Source: Cinclus cinclus
Lineage: Eukaryota > Chordata > Aves > Passeriformes > Cinclidae
Reading direction: 5' to 3'
NCBI RefSeq assembly: GCF_963662255.1
Contig: NC_085059.1
Location: 13,549,234 to 13,613,233, forward strand
Length of the DNA stretch: 64,000 bases
Below the pieces are notes generated by a model. That model did no database searches and had not been told where the DNA came from. It saw nothing but the letters and a program-made list of their open reading frames with translations. Within the stretch, counting starts at the first letter, position 1, and each line of letters starts with the position of its first letter. Shown piece after piece: positions 41,772-56,700 of the stretch. The position numbers and the translations under genes are program-made.

Positions 41772-44700
41772 CTGCAAAATTGAATTTACAAATTCAGCTT
41801 TCCTGACAGTGGCTTAGGTGTCACAGCCAAAAACCTGAAGCTCATTTGTCACAACAATGAAAGGCTTAGCAACACTGTTAATTACCATGCAAAACCCATT
41901 TACTGTATATGCATGAAAATGAATACACAGGCAGTGTAATCCATATGTCATGCACAACACAAAATTAAATACACCTCAGGGTAAAAAAAAAGAAAAATGG
42001 AAATCTATGCTTTTTTTCCTTTAAGCAAAGAAAACATGTACAAATACAAAGATTTGAAATCACAGTTCATTAACTTCATAATCTGCTTTATAAGGTAGTG
42101 TTTTATGCAGTCAGACATATATATGGAAAGCATGATGTGGCAATGTATTTTTTGTTAAAATGTGCTTTTCTGTTTGGGGGAGCTGATATACATATTTTTT
42201 TCCTAGATGGTATCCTAAATGTGTTAAATTTGATCCTGCAGTACTTAGTTGCTTTAAGAACTCTTGAGTTGCTGAACTGAGAATGAGTTGTGGACTATGC
42301 AGAGGGAGTGAAAATATTTGTTTTGTTCCACTGGAGATACAAGAAACATACAAAAATCAGAAAGCCAGAAGAGCTCTCACTGACCAGGAGGGGAACACTG
42401 GAAAGGAAGGAGCCCCATAGAAGAGGAACGAGCCATGTATAACCAGCTCTCTCAAGACACTTCAGGAGAGATTACTTCAGCTGTCTTTACTCATGCTGGA
42501 TTTTTTTAAGGCTCTTGGATCTCCAGTTACATGAATTTCTGCGTGTAGAGCCACAGAGAGCACACAGGCACTGACCCTTCCCTCGGAGCCACCTCCAGAC
42601 TCACTAGGGGTGGGAAGATGTGGACACAGCAGAGAGAACTGCTAGTGCAAATACAGGTCAAAATACAATTCTACATTTTTTACTGTAAATGTTAGTCATC
42701 ACATTTTTTGTATTCTGTATTGATTTTATATGTAAAATAGCCTATGCCCAATAAAACAGATGCAGTGAAGTAAGGTAAGCCTCTCCAGCTACTCATAGTA
42801 TAAGAAGTCATGTTTTCCTGTAACCTTAGTTTAAAAATACACTTTTTTTCTGCAGACAGAAACAGTCAATATTTTGGTCCATAACTATTACATACAAAAA
42901 GGTAAAACGTGTGCATTTGCCAGAGTTGTCTGGGGATGATGGGTATGGGGGACAAGGTGCAGAGTGGTTGCTTGACCTAAAACATCCTGACCTGCTGTTA
43001 AACTGTACCCTAACACTGATGGTCAGGGGTTGATTTCTGCTCTGGGCTATCTCTCGTTGTGCACTCAGAATAATTATTTTGGCCATCATAAAACTCCACA
43101 CCTTTCCACCATGTTTCACTAGAATGACTCCAAAATTACTCCTGTGGCTGTAATTACTCCTAGGGCTCATGCTGAAAGCCCAGCAAGCCTCCACTGCACC
43201 CTGGGCTACAGAACAAAGTTAACATTTCAACCAACCTACAACTGACCAGGAAGATGCACAAGTGCTTTACTGATTGGTCATGTTGGAGAAATCACCTACT
43301 GCAGTTTACAATGCCTTCAACAGAGATGGTTCCTGTGTTTTCTGTATAGTTAAGATGGGACATGCTTGGGAAATAGAACATCTCTAGGGAGTAAATATGA
43401 AGTTAGAGCAGGCCTGCTGTTAGGAATTGGTTTCTTGGACACATCTGGAAGTAATTTAACTTTTTGAAAGAGAAACAGCTTACTGCCCTTTTGTTTCTCT
43501 GAGGACAACTGAAAATCCATCTAACACACAGCATTTTCTATGGTTAAAAAATTGAAAATAAAACAATGACCTCTCTTAGCTAGTGGTGCAGAGCCCTTTT
43601 GGGGAGCACGAACCTTCCTGCATAACCAGTGGACCTGAGCTCTGGGCAGAGCTCTGTGCTGACCCAGCAAAACCCTTCTGATGCCCAGAGTGCCAGTGGC
43701 CCTGCTCTGCAGGACTGGCTGTTTGTTTGAGGAAAGCTCTCATATCCCAGCTGGGAATGGGACTCACAGGGATGCAGCAGCACAGGCATGAGGGGAACCA
43801 AACTGGGTCATAAGTACTGAGAGAAGCCATAACTAATTTTGAGCATCTGTTACCATAAAGGGACTGGCATCCCCTGCATGATCTCTCATGATTTACACTC
43901 CTTATCTAAAGTTATTTTAACTGGGAAGAAGAAGGCACAACACATTAGTGTCCTTCCCCAAATGCCAGAGTGACACATTTTGTTCTAGCCCTGCTGCCTT
44001 GTGTCCTTCCTCTCCCTGGAGGGGTTTGCTCCTTGGGACAGGGCTTGGCCACAGCAGGAACACACACAAACCATGCAAGAAAGAGCAGATACCAAAGGGC
44101 AGGGCAGGCTCACCCCATCCAGGCCTGCCAAACCTGGGTCCCTTTTGCCTGCAATGCTATGATTTCCCTGTTTGGAAAAATAACTGCTTGTTGAGAATGA
44201 TAAACACAGGAGTTACACAGACATGTTCAGCACAGGGGGAATATGACAGGTCTAGAGCTTCACAGCTCCATTTCTGATGACACAGTGAGTCAGCAGAGTG
44301 GTTTTATGGTAGGTAATTCACATGACATACAGAGTCTGTCACCTGGGAAAGATCTGTGCACCAACCAGAGGTTCATCTTTGTAAAAGTGCAGTTAAAGAA
44401 ATAAAGGGTAAATCACCTGACATGTCAAGACAGGAAAAAATTAACTGCAGTTCACATTCAATCTCTAGGCAAAATAAAGCATCTTGACTAAAGGAGCTTA
44501 TTGCTGGTATAGTGGAACTCCAGAACAGCCTTGGCTGCTATAGCTGCACTCAGAGAGCAAGGAAAAGTCACATGTACAGAGAAGAAACTGGAACTGTCCT
44601 GGAGCAAGCAGGAAAATTAAACACTCTTAATTAGACACCTCTGAACTAAGTTCTAAACAGTTACATTTAAGAAGTTTCAGTTCAATATTTGATACTTCTC

Positions 44701-47700
44701 ATGCCCCAGCTTCAAAGCATTTCAGGGAAAGGATCTCTCTAGTTTCAGTCATTGTATGAAAAACAGTAGTGAAAAGGAGGTAAACCTTAACAGGTGAAAT
44801 AACTTCTTGTAAACAACTCTAGTTTTTTGGGGGGTTTGGGTTGTTTTGTTTTTGTTTTCTTTCTTTCTTTCTTTGTTTTTTCCTTTTTGTTTTGTTTTTT
44901 TGTTTTTGTGGTCTCTATCTAATGAATGAGAGGTTCTGGAAGTGGACCCAGGCTCAAACACCTAGGAGGTTTCCTGGAAAGCCCGCTGGGGTATGTGCAG
45001 CATGGCAGTGGCCAGGGGTGTATCTGGGAAGGGACAGCTCTGAGCCACGAGCAGAGAAACCAGGAGAGGTCTCTTCTCCCAGAGGCACTTCTTGGCAGCT
45101 TGAGCTCCAGCTCATGTAGCACTTATGCTTGGCAGAACTGTGATGCTATCAACCCCAGCATGCTTCCCCAGGCTCATCCCTCGCTCGGTTTGCAGGGATG
45201 GAGCTGGCCTTGTTTTCAAATCCCCTCCCATCCCCTGCACCCAGTTACTCCGATTTCAAACATGCTCAGAAGCCAGGCCAGCAGCTTCACACTCTCTCCT
45301 GAAGAGCTCTACTGAGGTCCATTGTTCCTGACTACAATAAGAAGGTCTTTACACAAAGATACTTTATTTTTACTGCTGTGGCTTGATCCCATCTGGCCAG
45401 TGAGGAGCCCTTACAGGGAGCAGTGAACTTCCAGCAGTGCAGATAAACCATTACAAAAAGTGAGAAAACAATAACCATCTGCTCTGATTTACTGCAAAAG
45501 AGAGAACTCCCAAATCCTCCCTGCTCTTCCCTGCAAAGCTGTGTATCCTTTTCAGCCCTGGCAGCCTGTGCTTAGGACGAGTGAAATGGAAGACATACCA
45601 CAGGACAAGGCTGATCCAGTCCGGGAGGGCCTGGTTCCCCCTTCTGTCCTTTGGCCCCTTTTCTCCCTGGTATTCCTCGTTCACCCTGTCAGCACAACAG
45701 GAAGATATCAGGGGCAAGGGGAAGAAACACCTTTGCTTCATGTCTCACAGCACTTGCAGACTCCCAGTCCTTACACAGAGTAAGGACACTTGCACTAGTG
45801 TGACCTCAGCTGAGTAGTGAAATCACTGTGAAAATCTTCAGTTAAAGCTGTGTGGGAATATTGTAATAGATAATTTTATAACAGATTGACTAAATGAGCA
45901 GTTTCTGCTAGAATCCAGGTTGGTATGTGACAGCAAGTGGGAGCAGCAGCTTCCAGCTATTGCCCTGTGCTCAGCTGGACTCCTGGCTCCACCTGGGTAT
46001 CCTTTTTTTTTTTGAAGGTCCCTGTGCCAAAACCTTTGACTCGGATCCATTTTTTAGGTCTATAAACCAAAACCAGTGATTCTTTGAACTTTGAATGGAG
46101 CTGTCAGACTGCTCCATTTCCCCACAACGGTTGGGCTGGAGGCAGTGTTGCAAAAACCCTTCCAAGTGGGTAGAAATTAACTGTCTGTCCTGCCCTGTGC
46201 TGGGAATGTGCAAATCCTTGGGCTGCACAGGAAGGTCTTTTGGCAGTGGCTCCCAGGGCAAACAGCACTGCCTGCCAAAAAGAGCAGCCTGTCCTGCCCC
46301 ACAAGCACCAATACAGCCATAACCCACTTACCTTCTCCCCTCTTTCACTTCTCTCTCCTTTCTCTCCTCTGAGACCAGGGAAACCCTGTCACCACAATTT
46401 TTAGGTGGGAAAAAGGATAAAAAAAAGATTTTGTAAGTTTATTTTGTGAATGACTCAGTTCAACATGAGCCATTATCCTGTCCTGCCATGGTGAAGAATG
46501 ACATTTTCTTCCTGTTGACTTGGTATGTCAGCAGTTTCTTGGAAAAACTAGAGTGCTTCACCACACCCCAGTAACATTACAGCTACTAGAAATTTTCATG
46601 TCACTGAATCCAATACAAATGTTCTCGGTTGGAAATGGAAGCCCTGGCAGAACCTTTAGGTGAGCAGTTCCACTGTGCAGTGGAAGTAGCCCAGCAATGG
46701 GCCTGAATTCAGCCCTTTCCTACAGCCATCATTCCATGGGCATTGTGTTTAAGGGGGAACAGTCTGTACAGTGTCAGATATGTGTTTTCCTAACAGTCTC
46801 AAGTTATGTGTGTGTGACTTGTGTTTCTACCATGAATAAATTAATGGTTTCCATACTCACATCCAATCCTGGCTCCCCTGGCTTTCCCTGCAGATGTAAA
46901 AATAAAAATTAAAATGCGCTGTGTTGAGTTTGGTGTTGCAGACAAACTTAGATCAGTTAAACAGTTGGTTTAACATGGCAGTGTGAGCACGGGCTCATCC
47001 AGGAGCCCCTGGGATTGGAGGCTGCTCCTTTGCCACCCACCAGGTTGGTGCTGGTCCAGCTCTGCAGTTCTGGCTGGACTCTCCACAGCAGGATTTAACA
47101 GCCCCTATTTTAGGATTGCACCCCAATGTCCCTGCTCCTCTCCCACACCCATGATTACCTTTTCTCCTTTGGTACCAGGTAAACCAATGAGCCCTGGAGC
47201 ACCTGGAAGACCCTTAAATTAAAAAGAAACAAAGCATTGGGATTGTTTCCTGTGAGACAGGTTTCTATCAACAGCCAGAAATGAAATTTGGGAAAACAAC
47301 TCACAGTAGGTCCGGTGTCACCTTGGTCCCCCTTCTCACCACTGTCACCTTTTTCTCCCTTTGCACCATCCAAACCCTGCATAAATGAAATGGATGAGCC
47401 AAGGAGACCTGGCAGTTCTGCCCAGGGCAGCCCCTTGTGCACCCACCACCTCCTACCCCTTTCCTAGGGTTCTTACACCCAGACTACTGGCGATGCTTTG
47501 CTCTTGGCCTCATTGTGTAAGAAAATAGCTGAAAATACAGGTTTTAAGCCTTAAGACTTTCAGCAGTCTTCAGGACTCTGTATTGGAGGAGGGGTTTGGA
47601 TTGTAAATGCTTGGAAGGAAAAATGGCTTGTTTTCCAGAATGCCAAATGCTGAACAGTGTAACCAAGGGATGTGTTGCGACAACAGTGACAAAAACTCAG

Positions 47701-50700
47701 TCTTCAGAGCTGACAGGCCTTTGTGAGCCTGTAAATAATGCACTGGCAGCTGGGAAACTGGGTGACATTTAATTTATTGACTTACTTTAGGCCCTTGGAT
47801 TCCTGGAGGACCCTGTGGGAAAGACAGTGGTGCATTTGAAAAAAAAACCCAGAATTTAAAAACATACCCTACATTTTTCTTCCTAAACAATTTCTTGCTC
47901 AAATTATGGGCTGACAATGGTCAAATACTTCTTTTCAAGACAGGTGGTAGTTTATTTTGTTCTTCAGTATCAAATCAGAGGGCAGAGGAACTGAAAAGGA
48001 GCATTCTGTGTAACACAGGACAATAAAGTTCTGCAACACAAGCTTTGGGGAGTGAGAGCCCCAAAAAGCTTTGCTGAAGAAAGTAACAGGAAACTCCGGG
48101 AGTGGCACTGTGTCACCGCAGCCCTCCACACCTGAAATGCCACCTGCTTTTGAAGCATGGTCTCTCAAGGTGAATCTTGGACTCAGCAGAGGCATCCCAG
48201 CCTTCCCAATGTCCTTGACAGGTCCTTTTGGAGCATTGTATGCACCAAACCCCTTCGATATCACCATCAAAAATGCTCTGTATGTTCATCACCATCTGCA
48301 TCCTCTCCCCATGCAGCTGGTGGCAGAAAACTTAATGACTTGGGTGAATTTAAGGGAATATAGACACCGTCATGGTGGGGAACCGATTTTCCATTCCACA
48401 AGATTTTATCTTTTCTCCCAAGGAACAACTTGGATTTTTGCAAAATGATCCATAAACTCTGATGGACTCTCCTAAATCAGTTGCTTTAATTTCTCCAAAG
48501 ACAGATCAGACTGTAGCGCTTCCCTGATTTTTTTTCCCAAATTCAAAACAGCCCGCAATGATTAAACAGAGCAACCCTTGTCCTTATCTAATCACATACA
48601 ACAACAGATCTGCAGGAATCCCTTCCAGAGTCCTACCATAGGGCCAGGTAATCCGGGGGGTCCAGGCTCAGGTATGATCTGCAGAAGGGAATGAAACACC
48701 ATGTTAACAAGGCTGGGCAAGAGAGAAGATGGTTCAGGAGAGGAAACCTCACAAAGCCCAGAATCATTATTAAATTAATTACAACAGCACCATCCAATAT
48801 CTGAACCACCAATGAAAAATCTAAAGTAACTTTGTAGTGTTAAGTATGTGAACTGCTCTTCCCTAATGAATACACCTAATTTAAAACTTGTAGAAAACAG
48901 TTGGGTTTTGCTGATGGATATGGGACTGGTGGGTCTATCCTGCACCCCCCAACTTTGCCTGATCCTGTGTCATGAAAGAGACTTTATGTTGCCAAGATCT
49001 TACATGATTATTCTGTAGACATGGTGACCCAGTGTCTCCTTTTTCTCCTTTGTCTCCTTTTGCCCCTTCTGCTCCCTGAAAGATAAATGTGACCCTGATG
49101 CAGCACATCTTCCAGGAAAGCAAAAATGAGAGAAAAATAGGTTTTTCTCCCTCTGAATACCAGCCTTGGCTCAAGCAAACCTCATGGTCATCTCCATGGG
49201 ACTTTGAAGAAATATTTTCTCCTCCTTGATACATTGTGAATAAGCTGATTAGAAATGGAAATTCAAAGCTCCCACAACCACCAGCTCCACAGTAAAGGGG
49301 TGTGGAGAGGTCATTGCTTAAATCAGCCAACCCAGCCCCATTCTGAGCATTTGCAGAAACCAGTACATTAAAGAACTAAGAACAGAGGGACAGGGGCAGA
49401 TAAAGGGACGTACCGGGGGACCTGCTGAGCCCATTTCTCCTGTCTCTCCTTTCTGCCCCATGATCCCCATGCTGCCCTGGTCACCCTTTGCTCCTTTGGG
49501 ACCCTGCAAGTTGAGAGAAAACAGCATGTTTAGGAGAAAACTCTTAAAATATCCCCCACAACAGCCAATTCTGCCTTTCTGCTGTTGCCCTCTGCATTGT
49601 GAGCTCATGAGAACATGTTTTAACATTCAGCCTCACAGATGCCAATTTTGAGGGTGCAGCAGAATTTAGCTAGGCTGCAGGAGGGATTGCAGCCATTTGG
49701 GGTTGGACAGGTTTACGAAAAGCTTTGGGACAGTATCTGATGAACTGCTTGTGAAAGGAGCCCCTTTAGCTTGGAGGACATGGCCAGGAGCAGCATCAGC
49801 ATGCCCAGAGCAGAGCAGAGGCTGCAGGCAAAGGGCCATCAGGAGACACAGCTTCTCCCTGAAGCTCCACTACTCAACAGAGCTCACTCCTGGCAGGCTG
49901 GATTTGCTTTTTGCAGACACACAGCAAACTTCCTTTTCATTTGGCTCCTGGCAAGGCCTTGCTCGATGTAGCTGTGCCTCACTCACCTTTTCACCATCCA
50001 TTCCAGGTGGACCTGGCAAGCCCAGCTCTCCCTGAAGGGAGACAAAGAAAGGGGAGCCCATGGTAAATTAAATTAAGAATTTATCTCTGGAAAGCATTGT
50101 GCAAAGAAATGAGTTATTCACACACAGCTGTTGTGGTTATGGGTTTGCCACTGCCAGGCTTAGGACCAAGGAGGTGTCAGTGAGCCACCAGCATCACAAA
50201 CTGAAGTGAATATTGGCACAGAGACCTCAAAAGGCACCAAAATCCTGTCCCATCCCCTTATTTCAGGAGATACTTTTCTACAAATTACATTCTTCTCTTT
50301 AAGAAACAGCTGGCTGCAGGTTACAGAGAAGCAGGACAGCAAGTCCTGGGACAAAGTGCTGGGACAAATAAACAGCATCCAGGGAGGATGGGAATGAGGG
50401 TGGCTCAGCACAGCCATGGGACTGCCAGCCCCTCTCATAACTGCTCCTCACACTTCTGCCTCCTGCCACAGACAAATGAGGCAGTCTTAGAGGAGCTGGG
50501 ATTTCATCTGTCAGGTGTGGAACTGGGACTGGACTTGTTTCTGGGACAGCATTGTCTGGAAGAGGCTGAAGGCTAGAGACAGGTCAACAAAATTTTGGCT
50601 TTTGTGTGAAAGCCACCTTTTTTCAATCAGAGAAAGGGCTACATAGTGCACACAGCCTCAAACTCCTGTGCAGACAGTTTCAACTGCCTTATTTTGGGTT

Positions 50701-53700
50701 GGAAGACTCATTGAGTCAAGCCATCAGACCATGCTGCTTGGCAGAGGTCAGGCTCACCTTGGACCCTGGAGTGCCTTGGGGGCCTGGTGGCCCTGGGGGA
50801 CCTGGTGGACCCTGAAACAAAGAAAGAAAAAAGACTTGATCATGACTAACATGAACATGGCACACTGTCCTTGTGCTGTGGGGATGAGGAGCTTCAAGCA
50901 TGCTCTGCCAGAGACACTCAGGTGAACAGAATTGCCCAAACACAAGATGAGCTCAGGTGACACAGAGTGACGAGGTTCCTCTGACATAGGGTTGTTCATG
51001 CAAAACAGAACACAATGGGAGCGAGTCAGGTGTACACCTGCAAAGTGGGACCCCAAATCTGATGGTCTCTTTTTGCATCCTGCCCGTCCCAACCAGCCAG
51101 CCTAGGAAGAAGCATCCTGCTGACAACAGTGTCAGCCAGCCAGCCAGCCAGGGAGGTACAATTAAAGAGGGGAAAAAAGGAGTTTGTGTGAGCACAAACA
51201 GCAGGAAAATCTTGCACACTTAAAGAAGTTATTTTTCCTGGACACTGCTGGATGCAAAGACCACCAACCACCTTGAGATGAGCAAATATTTTCCAACTTG
51301 CAAATTATTTCAAGCAGCAAAATTTGTGGTCTTGCTCAGATGAAAACCAAACCAGTATCATATCCTGGAGCACCTTTCCCCATGGCTGCACACTCAAATG
51401 CTGTTATACTTAGTCACACTGGAAGCCTTTCCAGAGCCTTGTCCATGAGACAGGTCAGTGCACAAACACTGCAAACAGCGAATAAGCAGGAAAACAGCAA
51501 AATTAGTGAGTTTCAGTGACATGTCCCTCAACAGTCTCTGCATGCAGAACATGGGACAGGGTCTGGGTCCAGCAGAAGATGCCTCCAGACATTCAATGGA
51601 GACTCTCCAGCCACTGCACTCCACTCCCAAAACTGCGTGCCACACGGACATCTGGCAAACGGAAATTACCAGCACTTTGTGTATCCCTGCAGCCTGTTAT
51701 GAAACAATTAGTATGGTTCTCAAGTATGTCTGTAATTAAGTATTTATTCTATTAATCTTACTTCATTCTGATGAAAAGGTCAGGGCACTGTTCAGTTGGG
51801 CAAGTTAAGGCTTAGGTGTCATTCCCCTTCCTCCCACATCCCAGCTGCTGCCATTGAGCTCCGCCATCGCTTTTGCTGCTACACCCTAAATATCCTCAGC
51901 CCCCAGGTGCAATCAGCTCTTTCTTCCCTCCCAACCAGCTCCATGTGAAGACACAAATCTCAGGAGGTGACATAGGACAAGGGTGGACACACTGTCACAA
52001 TGTCACAGTGGAAAGCTTGGCAGATTTCAGTCCTTTCCCAGGAACTGCGGGACCCAGCCTTGGAGCAGGGCTTACCTTGAGCGCATCCAGGATTCGGCCG
52101 TCGTAGTCGATCACAACGGTGTCTCCCTGCTCCCCTTTCAGCCCAGGGGGACCCTGCAGCCAGGGATGAATCCTATTTAATGTTACAGCATGGAGAGGTG
52201 GCTGGTATGAAAGCAAAGTCCTGACATGCAGTGTTTGGGGGTTATCACTTTACAAACACCATGGATTTAACCAGTCTGTAGTCTGACAGCTGGAACTGTC
52301 AAACCTCAAAAGGCCATCAATTTGTGTAATGGAGAAGAGCATAAATATCCTCACTGGATTGCCCTTATTCCCATCTTCCCTCTTACAAAAAAAAAAAGGG
52401 TCACAGGATGGTCATGACGATAAGAAAATTGGACTTGACTGATTTCCCATGTCAGCACTCAGTACCTGTGCAATCATTTGTTTAAACATGCACCATCTCT
52501 ATTTTCTGACAGTGAACTGATCCTGAAGCAATTAATCCACATACTAAGCAGAAAGAGGTGGTGGGGAACAGCTAAGGTTGAGACAAATGCACAGCTCCAA
52601 ACTGAAATCCTGAACATCCATACCCGGGGTCCAATGGAGCCAATTCCTCCCTTCTCACCAGGTTCACCCTGAAAACCAAAAATCACATTTTTTTTTTTCA
52701 ATGAGACCAAGGAAAACACAAAATATTTATCCTAAAAATAGTGTACCCACCCATAAAGATATGCTTTAGATTAAGAAAAATTATGACACTAACAAGGGAC
52801 TGCTTCTCCTAGCAGAAAATAAATTTGACCTGAGAGTGAATATATTTTGCAAAAATCGGTGTTGGTGCAACAGCAAGAGCAGTAAGAGGAGGTGTCATTG
52901 CAGGGGGAGTGGAGTGGCCAGCTGAGCTCCCTGTATGATCTGTGCTGCTCTCCAGTCCCCCTCCCTGCTCTGAGTGTGCTGAGCTCCCTCTCTTTGTGCT
53001 GGTTCCACATGGCTCCCTTTGCTTCAGGCTGAGTTTAGCATGTGGAAAGTTTCAGCTGAGATGCTTAAACCATTTTCAAGAGTGAGTTTAAGGAAAAGTT
53101 CTGTGCCAAATTGTTCATTTTTTACTTCTTTTTTTTTTTCTTTTCATTTCCTACCCTCCCCTCCTATTCATATTTTTTGGGGTTTTTTTTGTTTGGTTTT
53201 TTTTCTTTTAATTGGAGACTTTTAAACTGCCATAGTACTCTTAGAGCAGTGACCTGAAATTCTGTTCAGAATTCAAAAGATTTCTCATTTGTCACACCCA
53301 GGTTAATCCCCTTGCTGACCAAATCAAAGCTCTCCACAAAGTAAAAAATGGTAAAAATGTATAGAAAAAACCCTAAATTCAATCAGCACTGCTACTGTGG
53401 TTCTAGAAACAGCTTACTAAGCTTCACCAGAGCCCACTTTCTTCCTCACACACAATTTCTTGCCCAATTTGGAATCACAACTCTTTGATATAGAAAATAT
53501 TAGTGCATCCAGATCCTACTAAATACAAAGCAGCTGAGGGGGTAAATAATGGATGCTGTCCAGGTCTCCTCACCACCACTTAACAAAGCCAGACTGTCTA
53601 ATTGTATCTCTCAGCAGCTTTGGAGGTCAGGAGGACAGGACAGCACACAAGCACTTAGGGCTCTGAAGCAATTCCACAGCCACCAATAACATGGGATCAA

Positions 53701-56700
53701 AATGTCATCAGAATTCTACTGTTTCTGAGGAAAAAGGTAGTTCCGTGGAAAATGTGCAAGTAGATGACTTACAAACTCTTATACTGAGCTCTGCTTGAAC
53801 CCAGCTTTCATCAAATCACCAGGAAAAGTTAAAACACTCTTAATATCACTCCTTTTGTGTCAGTTTTGGCACTTTACGAGGCTTTTAGAAGGCAAAGGCC
53901 CAAAACACCTCCTCAGCTGGAAGCCTCTGCCTCAGCAATGCTGTGCCCAGAGTTCCAGCTTTTCCTTACCTTTAGTCCTGGGAAGCCATCTGTGCCATTC
54001 TCTCCCTTTGGACCCATGCTTCCTTTTTCTCCCTGAAAACAAAGCTATTTAGACAAATGCTATACAGGGAGAACGGAGAACAGATTTATTCAGGTTATCA
54101 TTTTCTTGATTTATCTTCATTTTAGTTGCATGAGGGAGCAGAGCTCTGCTTTCAGCTGTAGAATATATCACCTTGCCCAGGTGCAAAATGGGGAGTTTAT
54201 GAGATAAAAATGAAGCTTTCAGATTCAGCAGTTTGGCTGTGGGTGGTGTGTTCAGCCATGAACAGCACAGAATAAATTCACAATGTTTTGTGCTGGAAGG
54301 GGTCTTGAAGATCACCAAGTACCACCCCCTGCCATGGGCAGGGACACCTTCCACTGTCCCAGGTTGCTTCAAGCCCTGTCCAGCCTGACCTTGGACACTG
54401 CCAGGGATGGGGCAGCCACAGCTTCTCTGGGCAACCTGTGCCAGGGTCTCACCACTCATGATGTTTTTCAAAACCAAAGGAGAAATGTCTCTCATCCTAC
54501 CCCAACTATAAAATGGTGCCAAAAACCAGACAGCAAAAGTTGCCCAACACATGCATTAGATGGACACAGAGCAGAACGCACCTTAGGGCCCACAAGTCCA
54601 GGGATTCCATCATCACCCTGATGGAATAAAATATAAAAAGTGAAATACACAGAACTTGTACACACTTACTAGATTTCAACACATCATTTGACCTCACTGA
54701 GTGTTGCACAGAACTGAAACCCACTCAGATTTTCAGGCAACCAGGGGAGAGCTGCAGCAGGGAGCACAGGAGGCTCCAGTGTGTTCCCCTGCTCCCACCC
54801 ACCCCTACCTCTGCCACCCCTGCTCCAAGAAGGTGGATGGGCATCTTCCAGAATTTGCTTACAGAAGGCCCTGGCAAAGGTCTTCTCCCACCTTCAACAG
54901 AAACTAAATATCAAATTCCTTAAAGGCTTTTGGGTCCCAAAGACCTCGTGTAAGCTGCCACCCATCCTCATGGACTTCATCACAAGTCCCCCACACCCTC
55001 TGCCAGGAGGAGGCTTTCTGGTTTTGCTTGTGCTTTGTTGTTCTCCTGGAGTAACACCACTTCATGGGTGCTGAAGAGATTAGTTTTACCAGTCAGTTAT
55101 GAAAGGTTTAAGCTAAATTCTGGCCTGAAAAACGCCCATGGCCACCCCTGTTTTGGGCTAAATCAGTAAGAGGGAAAGGCTGGGCCCTGGCAGTGCTATA
55201 ATTTCACTTAAAGGCAGTGATTTATCCACTTCTCGATAGCACCACTGGGAGAAAACGTGGAGAACTCGGACATGTGAATCTCTCCCAGTCCTCAATGCCA
55301 CACCCAAGCAGCATTCCTGGCCTTCAAGTGGACATTTCCCGTGGGACTGCAGTGCTGCATGGTGATGGCCATCCCAGGAATTTCAAACCCATCCCAGGGC
55401 CCCTGGGCAGAGAACATCCTCCAGGCACCTCTTGGATCATTGAATTACTGGAGAAAAAAGGCCTGAGACCTACTGCTTTGCTTGGCATTTGCTGTTTTAT
55501 TCTTTGTCTATTGGGCAGATGTGGCTGCAGCTTCTGGCTTTCTTGTGGAAATGAAAGCCAGGCTGCAGGCACAGAGATGCTCAGCTCCAGGATGGCATGG
55601 GAGGGAAACCAAGGGAACACAGGGAAGGTTGGTACAGACTGCCACGACCAAGGCTTCCACACCAGTCTCTGGCAATTGTTTCCCTAGCCAAGCACAGTCC
55701 AAAGCAAAGAAAAAAAATTGAAGCTAGTAATTAAAAAAAAAAAAAATCACCATTTTACCTTTTTCCCTTGGACACCAGGTTCACCCTGCAACAGTACCAT
55801 CAACAGAAGAGAAAGAAATTTAGGGACATAACAGAAAATAAGGCAAATTATATGGATAATCAAAAGTAATTGTAAAAATGAATTGTAAAATTAGAATACT
55901 TGGCTTGTCCTGATCATATTTATCCCCCCCAAATGCAAGAAAGCACGTTCTCACAGCACAGCAGATTCCAGCCGCCTGTGGCTCCCTCCACCCCCATTTC
56001 CAGGTTTAAATGTGGGTAGTGGATGTGATATTGAGGAAGTGACACATTCAGACATTTATACCCCCAGTCAGTTCCTTGGAATTTTATTCCTTTTGCTCTG
56101 TCCAGTCTCTGTTCCAGGTCAGCCTTTCCAGGCATCATCTGATGTATACTGGTAAGTTCAAGTCTCTCAAAATGCTTATTTTCATCCCCAACCCTCTTAT
56201 TTCAGCATTATTTCAAGAATTCGTGTTAAAATTAGACAGATTATTACCCACCTTTGGTCCTGGAGGTCCTCTGGCACCCTGTTGAATATAAGAGTGATCC
56301 GTTTATTTGTTTGACAACAGAGTAAAACAGGATAAAAATATTTCAAAAAGTATTCTAATTCCAAATAAAAGAAATCACACAGATGTCAACTTCTCCTCTT
56401 CCCTTACAGATAGGGCTGTATTTGCCTCTGTGCTCCCAGTATATAATATCATTTTATGGTTCATGTATTTTATGTATAATAAGCACCTTTTTATCCAACG
56501 TAAACCTTAATAATTTGGAGTGAAAATGCCAGGTGGCTTCAGAGGGGCAGGGGTCAGGGGTCAGGATGTGGGAGCACTACATCCCTCCAGAAGATCTAAG
56601 GGGACACAAAAACTTCCATCTTTTCTCAACAGGGCACAGGTAGCCATGGACAAACATCCATTTTAGGGCACCTATAATTCCATGAAGGGTGTTTTGTCCT

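Noticed and set aside
50606..50815. Gly-Pro-rich plus-strand ORF ends in COL23A1 territory
   Set aside because: These are antisense readings of minus-strand Gly-X-Y exons. The minus strand has proper splice sites and the COL23A1 order.
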